A DNA stretch of 64,000 bases from JAWKSY01 sp041402125 (GCA_041402125.1 JAWKSY010000004.1:124001-188000); one strand, 5' to 3'. Shown: positions 1 through 8,685, numbered from the stretch's first letter. The notes: generated by a model not told the origin, from the letters alone. Numbers and translations: made by a program.

Positions 1-22
1 GTGGAGGCGCGAGCATGGGCAC

Positions 23-268
23 ATGAACGAGGGGTTTCCCGGGCATTGTGCGGCGTCCATCTGTTGGGCCCGTGGAAAGAGCTCGACCCTATACCTCAGC
101 CCTGCGATCGACCGAGAGGCTCTCTTCTTTGCGCTTCGGCGAGAGTCAGCGGATGCGATGGAACGCGCGACGAAGGCGCTCGCTTCTCGAGACGACTGGC
201 GCGCGACCTGGGACGGCGAGAAGAAGAAGTACGTCCTTGGGACCAACGCTGAGACCTCCCCCGAGTAG
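23..268 (+). CDS. Hypothetical protein fragment, possibly the tail of a gene starting before the window
   Basis: Only the last 50 or so residues look like real protein: an acidic/basic helical stretch (DREALFFALRRESADAMERA) followed by a charged tail ending in a stop just before the next gene. The first 25 residues are low quality and there is no ribosome binding site at the ATG at 23, so the true gene probably begins outside the window in this frame or a shifted one. The next gene starts 10 bp after its stop, in the same direction, which suggests a shared transcript. I do not recognise a family. Confidence 0.3.
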   Translation: MNEGFPGHCAASICWARGKSSTLYLSPAIDREALFFALRRESADAMERATKALASRDDWRATWDGEKKKYVLGTNAETSPE

Positions 269-277
269 AATCTCGGC

Positions 278-1309
278 ATGGCCTCCGAATCCGACATCCC
301 CGTCGTCGAGAGCGAGATCCGCCCCGTCTCGGGCATGCTCGCCGGCCACTACGACCCGCTCGCCACGGCCGCCGTCGAGGAGTTCGTCGACCGCCTCGAT
401 CAGCGCGACCTCGACGAGTCGAACGCCGAGGAGATCGCCGCCCTCGTCGTGATCCTCCTGCTCCGGCGGAAGATCTCGACCACTCCGGGCGACCCGCGAC
501 GCGCTCGAGCCCGGGCTTCAGCCCGTCGCCTGATCCTCGCGAGGGCGGACGACGCGGGCGGCTCCTCCCGGCTCCGGCGCCACGGCCCCACGGTCGAGAA
601 GGCCGCGGCCCGACTCGCCGACGGGGTCTTCGCGGACTCGAAGTGGCGGATCGAGCACGGCGGGACCGAATCCGCCGCGAAGAGGGCCCTGATCGGCGCC
701 AGGACGGCCGCGCGGGATCTCCGCGACGCCGAGGAGGTCGCGCACCCGAAGCCCGGCCCGAGGCCGTCAAGTCCGAGCCCCGGGGATGCCCGGCGCCGCG
801 GCCGGCGCGCCCCGACCGGCCCCCTCCCCGACGAGGTCCGCCGCGAGCTGATCCGCGATCTCACCAAGGCCGCGTGGGTCGGCCGGCGCTCGATCACCGA
901 CGCCCTCGCCGATGCCTGGGCGTACCGGGCCTACAACGTCAACCGCTTCCTCGCGCTCCAAGACCAGGGCGTCCACGAACTGGTCGCCTTCAACAATCCG
1001 CCGCGCGGTCCGGACTGGTCGACGACGACCTTCTGCGTCCGCATCCACGGCCAAGTCGTGAAGACCGAGCGGATCCGGAAGGGCCTCGGCGGCCATTTCG
1101 CCGCGGTCCGCGAGAACGACCCCGTGCGCGCCTTCCGGGCCTTACCGCTGGGGACGCTCGGGAAGGTGAAGATGGCCGCCGACTTCCGGGCCCTCCGGGG
1201 CCTGGCGGGGCTCTCGCCCTACCACTACGGCTTACGTACGATCCTGGCCGACGCGCGGTTCTCGCGTCTCGGGAAGACCGATGGGCCGCGGATGTCGACC
1301 TCAACGTAG
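278..1309 (+). CDS. Hypothetical protein, possible phage head-morphogenesis (Mu F / SPP1 gp7-like) protein
   Basis: A 343-residue protein. The N-terminal third is acidic, the middle (about residues 65-180) is very rich in Arg and Ala, and residues 200-275 are better ordered. The segment WSTTTFCVRIHGQVV near residues 249-263 resembles the signature of phage minor head proteins, in which a Thr/Cys pair is followed by a Gly after a hydrophobic strand. That similarity is weak and is the only functional clue. The setting, an island next to a tRNA with an integrase, fits a prophage remnant. It could equally be a host-specific island protein. The R/A-rich middle could also reflect a frameshifted stretch. 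Confidence 0.45.
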   Translation: MASESDIPVVESEIRPVSGMLAGHYDPLATAAVEEFVDRLDQRDLDESNAEEIAALVVILLLRRKISTTPGDPRRARARASARRLILARADDAGGSSRLRRHGPTVEKAAARLADGVFADSKWRIEHGGTESAAKRALIGARTAARDLRDAEEVAHPKPGPRPSSPSPGDARRRGRRAPTGPLPDEVRRELIRDLTKAAWVGRRSITDALADAWAYRAYNVNRFLALQDQGVHELVAFNNPPRGPDWSTTTFCVRIHGQVVKTERIRKGLGGHFAAVRENDPVRAFRALPLGTLGKVKMAADFRALRGLAGLSPYHYGLRTILADARFSRLGKTDGPRMSTST

Positions 1310-1336
1310 ATAGCGAAATCGAGACAGGAATAGCCG

Positions 1337-1897
1337 ATGACACAGCCCAGTGAGCCAGCGGAGCCGAACTCCTCGAGCTCACACCGAATCCGGGATCCGA
1401 TCGGCATTCTCGACGACGCATTCGGGAGGATCGAGAAGATGCGACGTGGCGACGAACTCGCTGAGGCACAGGAGCACCTCGCCGAGGAATTCGCGGCGAT
1501 TGAGAGGCACACGACATTCATCGTCACGTTCGCCTTTGCTGGCCTCTACGCGGCATGGAGCCATCTCGAGAGTTCTGGCACCCGCCCCATGCCGACAGCG
1601 ATCGGTGGCCTGCTCGTCTTCGCGTCTGCGCTGATCTTTGCTGGCTTCATGATCTGGCAAGCACTTGAGCTCAAGCGCGATCAACTCGACCTCCTGGAGG
1701 CTGCCAGCAGTCTGCCCGACGAGGGCGAGGTTCTCGTAAATCGCTATCGGTTGGTCCAGTCCGCCGTACGGAGGAGGCATGCATTCCGACTGCGAGCCTG
1801 GAGCATGGTCTGGATGTCCTCTTTTGCTCTCGGCCTCTCCGGTGGCGCAGTCCTCCTCGTTCTCTTCTTCTTATCAGCGGTGGACTCCTGGGGGTGA
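1337..1897 (+). CDS. Hypothetical integral membrane protein
   Basis: A 186-residue protein with a hydrophilic N-terminus of about 55 residues followed by three hydrophobic segments: about residues 60-78 (TFIVTFAFAGLYAAWSHLE), 86-107 and 160-180. The loop at 110-150 is charged and probably a cytoplasmic helix. The start codon lies 28 bp after the preceding stop and the gene runs the same way, so the two may be co-transcribed. Codon use is less GC-biased than in the core genes further right, which fits acquired DNA. I do not recognise the family; small membrane proteins of this size in islands are often effectors or accessory subunits, but nothing here proves that. Confidence 0.55.
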   Translation: MTQPSEPAEPNSSSSHRIRDPIGILDDAFGRIEKMRRGDELAEAQEHLAEEFAAIERHTTFIVTFAFAGLYAAWSHLESSGTRPMPTAIGGLLVFASALIFAGFMIWQALELKRDQLDLLEAASSLPDEGEVLVNRYRLVQSAVRRRHAFRLRAWSMVWMSSFALGLSGGAVLLVLFFLSAVDSWG

Positions 1898-1931
1898 ATG
1901 AGCCGGCTCGGCATCAGAATCGCCCCCTCAT

Positions 1932-1985
1932 GTCACAGACCGGGCTATCAAGGCCACTGGCAGTTCGGGCAAGCTGGGCCACCCT
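1932..1985 (+). repeat. IS21-type element end, copy 1 (direct repeat with 4813-4860)
   Basis: A sequence beginning GTCACAGACCGGGCTATCAA and continuing for about 45 bp recurs at 4813 in the same orientation with only a few mismatches and two single-base gaps. It lies upstream of the istA-like reading frame, where IS21 elements carry their terminal repeats, and shorter internal echoes (GGCCACTGG, GGGCCACC, GGTCCACC) follow it. I infer that it is the left end of an IS21-family element. Confidence 0.5.
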
Positions 1986-2086
1986 GGATCGGCCAAGCTG
2001 GTCCACCTCCCGGTGGTGTCGCGATAGCTGACGCGACCTGCCTCCTCTGCCATCCTCCGCGTCCGAACCCGGACACGGAGGAGCAG

Positions 2087-2512
2087 ATGAGCGCCAGGAG
2101 GGTCGAGATGCACAGGCTTCAAGAGGCGGTCCGCCTCCATCGCATGGGACGATCGCACCACGCGATCGCGAAGCAGCTTCGGATGGGCCGCGACACGGTC
2201 CGGCAGTACTTCGATCTGCTCACGGCCTCGGGGCTCCTCGAGGGCCCGGCCGATGAACTCCCCGAGCCCGTCGAGCTTCGGCGCGTCGTCGAGGCTGGCC
2301 TCGGTCGCGTCGAGCCTGCCACGAAACCGCGCTCGTCCCTCGATCTCTACCGCGATCGGATCGAGGCGCTGATGAAGCGCGGTGCTACTCGACTCGACAT
2401 GTTCGATTCTCTTGTTGGCCGAAAAGGCACCCAGCTCTTCAGCAACAACACAATCAGAATCCCGCGTCTCGGAGGCCCTTCTCGGCAGCACGATGTGACG
2501 TGCCGAGTCTGA
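2087..2512 (+). pseudogene. istA: IS21-family transposase IstA, N-terminal remnant
   Basis: The ATG at 2087 has a good ribosome binding site (GGAGGAG, 2077-2083). The first 60 residues form the helix-turn-helix typical of IstA, with the segment HHAIAKQLRMGRDTVRQYFD as recognition region. Similarity continues to about residue 105 (DLYRDRIEALMKRGAT). After that the reading frame drifts into unrelated residues and stops at 2512. An intact IstA is about 400-500 residues and carries a DDE catalytic core; the core is missing here and no IstB ATPase follows. The element is therefore a truncated relic. Confidence 0.7.
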
Positions 2513-4518
2513 ATGTGCTCTTGCCGTTGGAGACCCGCGACACCGGCGAGACAAACCTCTCCAGAGCCTGACGCGACGAATACACGCCCGCCTATCTTGA
2601 CCGCTTCGAGTTTTCGTCCGGCGACCCTGGCGATCCATCGATGGATAGTGGACCGATGAGGCAGCTCGGCACGATGCTGGCGATCTCGAAATCGTGATTA
2701 GTTCCTCTTCGAGAGAGATCACCTTGTGTCCTCCGAACGCAAGTCAACCGATTGCCCCAATGCCGTCTCTCGAGGATAGGCACGATCGTCGAATCGCTCT
2801 CGAAATCGAGCGCACTTCTCTTGCAGGTCGGGTCGCTCCCCAACTTCTCTCCGCCAGTTTTGACCGAACGCCCTTCAGCTGCTCGGTCGCGGGCCCTCGA
2901 CCTATGTGAGAGTGTCACGCTGCCGCAGCTGCTCGGTGTCGCGCCGGGGGGGGGGGGGGGGGGTGAGTCAACCGAGTTCGCAAGGAGAGAAGATGAGATG
3001 AGATCTGCAATGAGGACGCTGGAGCATTGGCCCGCCGCGAGTCAGCCAGAAAATCGGCTCGACCAGACCATCAACAACTGACCCAAGGCAAGCCCGGCAT
3101 CTGCCCGCGGAGGGCCCATCCCGACTCTTACACTCGCTATCGCCATACCCACCCCGATACTGCGCCGCACCCGATCGAAAGTCCGCCACAATGTCAGCAG
3201 GAGGCTGACCGGAAGATCATCGTCATGATCCACACTTGGCATCCGGACCCGTCTTCTTCAATTCCGCCCGCCATGCCAGATGGGTCGCGCGCCGTCTTAC
3301 TACCCGGACACAATGCAGAGCTTCTTCGTGTCACAGAGGAGCTTTAGTGATTACGGTGCCAAACCGCGCACCTTCAAGCCTGAGCTCATACACGGCCGGA
3401 TGCAGACGTTCTTGGAACGGCTGAGAAGAGAAGGCGCACACATCTGGGCCCCTTCACGCGGACCATTCACAACTGGAGATCGCATGGCCACCTTCCAGGG
3501 GCCAGAGCTCCAAGAATGTCAAGTAGCCGTGGAACACGCCCTTGTCACGTGCCGATATCTCATTTGACTTCGTCACGAGAAGCAGGATTGATGCGGTGCG
3601 CCTGGCTGACTGGCTCGGAACCAGGATAGTTCAACCATTCTCGCGTGCGCCCGGAGAGATCGTCGGTGACGAGATGATCGGCGGCGTGACCGCAGTCACA
3701 CACTGCTCGCCCACGTCGGTCGACCTGCATTGCAACTTACGGTGATCGAGAAAAGCACGGAACATGGTGTGCCCACGTCGAAGTCAGACTACCCAGGGCA
3801 AAACACTGTCGCGAGTGGCTCGGCAAGGCCCCAACCGAGACCCTCCTTTCGCTGCTGAAATCGCAGGAGTTCGGACTGAATCTCTGGCGGCGATGGCACG
3901 GAAGCCTGTTCAATCTCGAGGAGCTCCGATCGTGGAGGGAAGTCGGACGCGTGCTCTGCGAACATGCAGCGTCGACGCACTGGAGTTGCGAGATAGAGTG
4001 GAGCCGAGCCGTCGACTTGCGTCTGACGTGGCGGCTCAGGCTTCCCATGGAAATCCAAGGGAATTGAACACCATTTCCGCACGACACTTGCGGCACCACC
4101 TGAAGAGGATCGCGACTGGGGACCTACTTCCCTTTCAGTGGGGCCATTCGGCCGCGCTCAGGGTGGGCTTCGATCACCGTCGTCTGGCGCGCCGAATCTT
4201 GAGGAGACTCCCCGATCCCATGGAGCTGTTCTTTGGAGAGTCTCCAAATTTCCTGTAGAGCGCTACCCGCTGGCAACTCGCAGCGATAGTTCGCAGTGCC
4301 AACCCCTTTCAGGAATAGACACGACGCGTGCCTCGGCTTGCCGGCAAAGAGAGATCGGTGGGAATAGTCAAGCGTGTCTCTCCCATATCCTTCTATGAAA
4401 TTAGCCCGGTATCGGGGGGGCACCACATTCCCACAGACACCTTTTCTCTCGCAGCGACCTCTCTCGAGAGCATGTCCATCGATCGCGACAAAAGCGCAGT
4501 CGAGGCCCGGGCGGTGCT
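2513..4518. other. Gene-poor, decayed stretch with no convincing intact gene
   Basis: About 2 kb in which I see no reading frame with a credible start, ribosome binding site and protein-like composition. Frames at 3280-3567 (+) and 3542-3745 (+) join head to tail across a frame change and may be pieces of one decayed gene (segments KPELIHGRMQTFLERLRREG and RIDAVRLADWLGTR), family unknown. The G tract at 2946-2963 is listed separately. Base composition is visibly lower in GC than in the core regions. Confidence 0.4.
2946..2963. repeat. Homopolymer of 18 consecutive G
   Basis: Eighteen Gs in a row lie in non-coding DNA between fragments of the island. Tracts this long are rare in bacterial genomes outside phase-variable loci. 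No gene reads across it convincingly. It may be real, or a length artefact of sequencing. Confidence 0.8.
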
Positions 4519-4538
4519 TTTCTTACAATTTTAGGAAA
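4519..4538. repeat. 20-bp direct repeat, copy A: candidate recombinase core site
   Basis: Reads TTTCTTACAATTTTAGGAAA. It differs at one base from the copy at 8686-8705. Each copy is itself an imperfect palindrome with 7-bp arms (TTTCTTA / TAGGAAA) around a 6-bp centre, the geometry of tyrosine-recombinase core sites. The AT-rich sequence stands out from its GC-rich surroundings. A weaker match (GCCCG a few bases downstream) extends the similarity on the right side of both copies. Confidence 0.6.
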
Positions 4539-4812
4539 TGGCTTGCCCGATCGCGAAGGCGCCAATCTTGCGCCTTCTAGGATCAACCTATGAGTAGGTT
4601 TAATCGACATTGGGACGACCTTGGTCGGGAGCAGGAGGGGCTCGCGAGGCCTCTGCCCTCACCTTCGCTGGGTTTCGAGCCGACATCGTGGCGCAGCGAA
4701 GCCAAAGGGCCAAGCATGGAGATGTACCACCGGGCTCTGCAGGCCTGAACTGCACAACGGTCGATAAGCCCGCTCAAGAGACGGACCCGTGGGCTCTGGT
4801 CGGTCATTGGCA

Positions 4813-4860
4813 GTCACAGACGGGGCGATCAAGGCGACGGCAGTTCGGGCAGCTGTTCCT
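4813..4860 (+). repeat. IS21-type element end, copy 2
   Basis: Reads GTCACAGACGGGGCGATCAA and continues in parallel with copy 1 at 1932. Unlike copy 1, it is not followed by a transposase gene; the next gene (lipoprotein, minus strand) begins its stop codon about 85 bp later. I read it as a solo end left by a deletion or a second insertion. Confidence 0.45.
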
Positions 4861-4945
4861 CCCGCGCCTGTTACGGGCCCCATTCGCCACTCCCCTATCG
4901 TGCTCCCAGCGAACTGAGAGCCTCCGCCAACCGACCAAGCGCTCG

Positions 4946-5392
4946 CTACCGCTGAGTGTTCACCTCGACCACCCTTCCATTGATGAGGGAAACGAATAGG
5001 AAGCCCTCAAGGTAGGAATTGACGACTATCAAGCGATCAGCTTGCATGTATGTTGCACTATGCTCAGGAGCCCCAAGGGCAGCGTAAAGCTCCTCGTCAT
5101 TCATGCCGATGCCGGGCACACCCGACCGGATCCAAGCCGCAACTCTCGGGCCAGTATCAGGATGCTGCTCCAAATAGCCATCCCTTCGAGCCTCAGCGGC
5201 CCGGTTTGACTCTCGCTCCTTCCGAAAGAGCTCCCAGCCCTCAGCGTACTTTGGGTCCAAGTTTGGCGGGTAGTCGGCGGGAAGCGACTTCACATCCCCG
5301 GCCGCGCTACTTGCGCCTTGCTCTGCCTTGGGGCGGGTGCCGCAGCACAGAATGCACGATGACAAGGCGAGTAGAAGAAGAGCACTTCGCAT
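4946..5392 (-). CDS. Small exported lipoprotein, BamE/SmpA-like C-terminal part
   Basis: A 148-residue protein starting at the second of two adjacent start codons (ATG at 5392), with an AGAGGA ribosome binding site. The N-terminus is a hydrophobic signal ending in Cys residues (ALSSC and ILCC, about residues 13-18), consistent with a lipobox. After a Pro/Glu-rich linker, residues 95-147 have the pattern of a BamE/SmpA-type fold: a short helix with GMNDEELYAALGAP, then alternating hydrophobic strands ending GRVVEV. BamE proteins support outer-membrane protein assembly, but the fold is widespread and I do not claim that role. It lies divergent from the XRE gene at 5492, so the 100-bp gap probably holds both promoters. 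Confidence 0.6.
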   Translation of the reverse strand: MRSALLLLALSSCILCCGTRPKAEQGASSAAGDVKSLPADYPPNLDPKYAEGWELFRKERESNRAAEARRDGYLEQHPDTGPRVAAWIRSGVPGIGMNDEELYAALGAPEHSATYMQADRLIVVNSYLEGFLFVSLINGRVVEVNTQR

Positions 5393-5491
5393 CACGGATC
5401 CTCTCGAAACGTCTACACCTTAGTCGTTTTCGGAGGATTGGCCAAGAGGGCACCACCCCTACCCTACGGGGATGGATGAAGAGGTGTCCCT

Positions 5492-5809
5492 ATGAGCGCC
5501 CTGACGAGGATCGTCGGTGAGAGCATCCGGCGCTTCAGAACAGAAGCGGGGCTGACGCAAAAGACCCTGGCCGAACGAGTTGGGATCACGGTCAAGACCC
5601 TGTCCAGCATCGAGACTGGCAAGAGAAGCCCCAGCCTGAGCCTAATTGAGTAGATCTCGAGTGGGCTGAAGACGGAACCCTGGCAGCTCTTGGACGACAA
5701 GGGAGCTGTCAGGAGCGAGCTCGAGGCTGGCAGGATGATTGAGGATCTGCCTGCCGAGGCCCAGCAAGCACTTGGCCGGTTCCTGAGAGCCATTCAGCGC
5801 GTTTCATGA
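5492..5809 (+). pseudogene. XRE-family (Cro/C1-type) HTH regulator interrupted by an in-frame amber codon
   Basis: From the ATG at 5492 the frame reads a classic XRE helix-turn-helix: SIRRFRTEAGLTQKTLAERV, then TVKTLSSIETGKRSPS. At codon 54 (5651-5653) there is a TAG, and the same frame continues with a sensible second half (ISSGLKTEPWQLLDDKGAVR) to a TGA at 5807. The family usually has a Lys or similar residue at this point, so one base change would explain the stop. Without the stop it would be a 105-residue regulator. Such regulators commonly control phage, toxin-antitoxin or defence genes; this one converges on the AbiJ-like gene. Either it is inactivated, or the TAG is a sequence error. 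Confidence 0.75.
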
Positions 5810-5863
5810 CGTCTTGGCGCGCCGAGAGGCCGGAAGAGCACCCCGCCGAAGGGCGACCTTCCA

Positions 5864-7237
5864 TCAGGGCGAGACACCGTGTTTCTCGAACAATCTCCGG
5901 AAGAACACTTCGACAACTTTCGCGCTATCGCCCCACAGCTCCTTCGCTCCGAATCGATAGACCTCATAACCGTCAAGCCGCAGATCTCGGTCTGCCCGCA
6001 TGTGAGCCGCGTACTTGCCCACGCTCACCGCACCACCACCGCCTGAGTAGTGCTGCTGCCCGTCTACTTCAAGAACGACCCGAGCGAACCCCGGCATCAA
6101 CATCAGAAAGTCCATGCGGTGGTACTTCAGATCCTCGTCGCGACGGTGCTCTTGTTGCCGAGAATCCCAGTGGAGCCAAACTTCCGGAAGGAGTGCCGGC
6201 AGAGACGGCACAGAGTCTCCAAAGACCTTGAAGAACTGCCGGAAGAACTCCATTTGTGGCGGCGAGGTCTTGGGGATCGAGTCCTGAAGCCTCCGATAGA
6301 GGGACGCTTTCGCCTGGTCCAAGGGCGCACTGGTTTCTTCAGACCACCAGAACTGAAGATCCCTCCAGCTGAGGCCTGATGCCGGAATTGCCCTGTCGTA
6401 GTGGAGGACATCAGACGAACTCGAGACTACTTCAAGATCGATGTCGGCAACTCGGCGGAATCGAAAGTGTGGCTTTTTCTTCGTCGCAAAGACCAACAGT
6501 CGCACGGGCTTCCTCGACACCCTTCCGAGATCAAGCAGCTTAAAGACTGGGTATCCCCCATCTTGATCGACCTCAACCAGCTTCCCGCCCCACTCCTCAA
6601 GCACAGAGTTGAATCGTCGGACATATGTGTCTTGGCCAAGCATGTTCGGACACACGACCGGTGAGACAATGGCCTCAAGGAACCTCACGAACCTGTGACT
6701 CGTACCCTCATATGCCCCGAGCTTCTTGAAGAAGTAGTCACCACTCCAATCCTCGCGATTCCTGAAGACATGACGCCGGATCGTCCTAAGTAGGTCGGAA
6801 GGACCGGATGCGAAGATTCCCTCTGACTCATCGTCGACACACCATAGTCGTCGAAGAAGGGACTCAAATTCGTCAACGTCGAGCCACTCGGGTTCAAAGA
6901 AGAACTCCTCCGCGATCTCTCTACGGGAACGCAGCGGCATCTCTATGCAGGGATCGTGCGACCAGACGAAATCCTCGACGCGGCGACGCTGTGCCTGGTC
7001 CGCGAATGAGACCTCATCGAGCAGCCGCCTTGCAACGTCCAGCCTTTGAGAAGGCTCCACGCGACAGAGACTCTCACGCAATCTTCGCTCCTTCGTCCCC
7101 ATCTCCGGGGCGATTGGAGAGGGGATCCTAAGTCTGTCACAGAACGGAGCGATCCGATCGTGTGTCAAGCGAACCGAAAGCATCCGAGCAAACAGCGCGA
7201 AGCACTCTTCAAAGTCCATCGACTTAGGATTTCCCAT
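5864..7237 (-). CDS. AbiJ-like abortive-infection protein with C-terminal PD-(D/E)xK-type nuclease domain
   Basis: A frame open from 7342; I place the start at the ATG at 7237 or 7219, because the upstream residues look spurious. The N-terminal half is helical and charged. Around residues 205-255 of the longest frame, FLEAIVSPVVCPNMLGQDTY followed by FNSVLEEWGGKLVEV resembles the AbiJ-type module found in abortive-infection proteins. The C-terminal 90 residues carry a nuclease core of the DUF559/Vsr-like kind: Asp in DFLMLM, then VVLEVDGQQHY, then DRDLRLDGYEVYRFGAKEL. This suggests a phage-responsive effector that cuts nucleic acid, an inference from architecture. It is the last of four same-strand genes (8460 to 5864). 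Confidence 0.6.
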   Translation of the reverse strand: MGNPKSMDFEECFALFARMLSVRLTHDRIAPFCDRLRIPSPIAPEMGTKERRLRESLCRVEPSQRLDVARRLLDEVSFADQAQRRRVEDFVWSHDPCIEMPLRSRREIAEEFFFEPEWLDVDEFESLLRRLWCVDDESEGIFASGPSDLLRTIRRHVFRNREDWSGDYFFKKLGAYEGTSHRFVRFLEAIVSPVVCPNMLGQDTYVRRFNSVLEEWGGKLVEVDQDGGYPVFKLLDLGRVSRKPVRLLVFATKKKPHFRFRRVADIDLEVVSSSSDVLHYDRAIPASGLSWRDLQFWWSEETSAPLDQAKASLYRRLQDSIPKTSPPQMEFFRQFFKVFGDSVPSLPALLPEVWLHWDSRQQEHRRDEDLKYHRMDFLMLMPGFARVVLEVDGQQHYSGGGGAVSVGKYAAHMRADRDLRLDGYEVYRFGAKELWGDSAKVVEVFFRRLFEKHGVSP

Positions 7238-7451
7238 GACGTGCTGGAGGATAAGGGAACACGCACGACGAGATAGTCCCGAGTCCCTCGCATTCCACAC
7301 CCTGCCCCAGCCATGCCAAACCGGCCGTCGGACTACCCCCACGACTCAGCGAGGGACACCGGTCGGAGCGTCGGACGTGGTCCCAGCTCGATGCGACGCG
7401 AAGGAATATTGCCCGGAGGCACGAGACGTCTTTCTCAGTCGCTCGTCTTGG

Positions 7452-7661
7452 TCATTCTCGATTGGACTCATCGCTGCGAGTGTGCCTCAAAATAAACTCA
7501 TATGTGGCGGTCTCGCGCCACTCTTTAAGAAGCACCCCGCACTCTACACATGAGAAGCTATCCACATCCCTCAGGGGCAAGCTCTTCACCCACACCTCAT
7601 AGACCGCCGAACACGTCGGACACTGAAGGTCGGAAACTCTATTCCTATCCCAAGTGGCCAT
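7452..7661 (-). CDS. Small zinc-ribbon protein
   Basis: A 69-residue protein with a GGAG ribosome binding site 8 nt before the ATG at 7661. Two Cys pairs, CPTC at about residues 14-17 and CVEC at about 38-41, are spaced as in a zinc ribbon, with conserved-looking aromatic residues between them. It starts 27 bp after the stop of the nuclease gene at 7689 and is probably in the same operon. Ribbon proteins of this size often bind nucleic acid or act as small partners of a larger enzyme. I do not recognise a named family. Confidence 0.6.
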   Translation of the reverse strand: MATWDRNRVSDLQCPTCSAVYEVWVKSLPLRDVDSFSCVECGVLLKEWRETATYEFILRHTRSDESNRE

Positions 7662-7688
7662 GAGCTACTCCGAATCACTGAGTTGCTA

Positions 7689-8177
7689 TCACACCTCGAC
7701 GATTGGCCAATCATGCCAGTCATCGAGATTCGCAGAGACATCTTGACCACTCCCGACCAACCTTCCGTCATCGTGCAGAGTGAAATTGACTTGCCTGTTC
7801 AAGCCATTCAAAGTCCCAAAACCGTGTCGGCGAGTCCAATCGTGAAGCACTTGACGCGATACAATTACGTACCGCCATCGGAAGTTCTCCGCCAATTCAT
7901 CTGGCGCGCGCAAGACGAAGATGAACCATAGATCAGGAGTTTGCGGGGTCGAGATCGCGGTCTCTCTCACACTGAACTGATACGCCGTAGAGCCCGTCTG
8001 ACGCCTTGCCGAGGAGGTCTTCACCTGCACCCTTCGAAGCGCACCAGTCTGCGTATTCACCGCGAAGACATCATCACCGATGTCGATCTCTGGCATCGCG
8101 ACGTTGTAGCCGCGCCACGTAAGCTCGGACATCACAGCCAAGTGCCCTGACTTCCCAACAAAATGATGCCTAGCCAT
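7689..8177 (-). CDS. PD-(D/E)xK-type nuclease-like protein (Holliday-junction-resolvase/DUF4365-like fold)
   Basis: The start is the ATG at 8177, set by a GGAGG site 5-6 nt upstream that lies inside the end of the preceding gene; the two genes overlap by 8 nt. The protein has 162 residues. The N-terminal 60 residues show a PD-(D/E)xK-type arrangement: GKSGHLAVMSELTWRGY with a candidate Glu, then Asp residues in EIDIGDDVF, then VQVKTS with the catalytic Lys. The rest is beta-rich and ends in IVEV. Proteins like this occur as small nucleases in defence and mobile loci. The active-site assignment is my reading; a lost residue cannot be excluded. Confidence 0.65.
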   Translation of the reverse strand: MARHHFVGKSGHLAVMSELTWRGYNVAMPEIDIGDDVFAVNTQTGALRRVQVKTSSARRQTGSTAYQFSVRETAISTPQTPDLWFIFVLRAPDELAENFRWRYVIVSRQVLHDWTRRHGFGTLNGLNRQVNFTLHDDGRLVGSGQDVSANLDDWHDWPIVEV

Positions 8178-8460
8178 CGCGTCCTCCAAAACAGACCGCG
8201 AGCCTTTCGCCCGAGCTGTCCAAGAACGTCACGCCACCTAGTTCGCGAATCTCGGCTCCGGTCAATGACGTGATGACCAGGGCAATCTGCTCCCAGATTG
8301 GGCCATGCAGACGGCTGAACTCCTGTTCTGCGGGATGCCCAACGAAGATCTGACTAACGAGCGGCGTACGAGCCTTCTCAGCCACAAGAACCCTCGACTC
8401 GGGCGTAAGGCTAAATGTCGTCCCATCTAGCTGGCGTGCGACTACAACCTCAACATTCAT
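8170..8460 (-). CDS. Hypothetical small protein, first gene of a putative defence operon
   Basis: A 96-residue protein from the ATG at 8460, preceded by GGTGGAG with good spacing; a GTG two codons earlier is less likely. It is a mixed alpha/beta acidic protein with no signal peptide or membrane segment. Its stop codon overlaps the ATG of the nuclease gene, and the ribosome binding site of the nuclease lies within its last codons, so translation of the two is probably coupled. Coupling suggests that the products work in fixed ratio, for instance as partner or immunity protein. No family recognised. Confidence 0.55.
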   Translation of the reverse strand: MNVEVVVARQLDGTTFSLTPESRVLVAEKARTPLVSQIFVGHPAEQEFSRLHGPIWEQIALVITSLTGAEIRELGGVTFLDSSGERLAVCFGGRDG

Positions 8461-8685
8461 CGGCACACTCCACCAGGCACTCCGTTCGGCCCCGGTGATC
8501 GGACGGGGGACCGTTGACCCATGGATCCTACACCTTGGATCGGACCAGAGTCGACATTGCCACGAAAGGATCCAGCCGAACTCACGGAGGCAAGGCGTAA
8601 CGAATGCCAGACTCCTTGAGGTGAATCCAGTTCACTGCATTCATGTCGATCGATTCGACAGCGCACTCGGCAGCCAGACAGACTA

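Noticed and set aside
1928..2722. A 264-residue minus-strand frame
   Set aside because: It overlies the istA remnant and element end on the other strand and shows no protein-like pattern.
5651..5653. Amber codon read as an amino acid (pyrrolysine-like or suppressor)
   Set aside because: No supporting tRNA or synthetase is seen and a one-base change or error explains it more simply.
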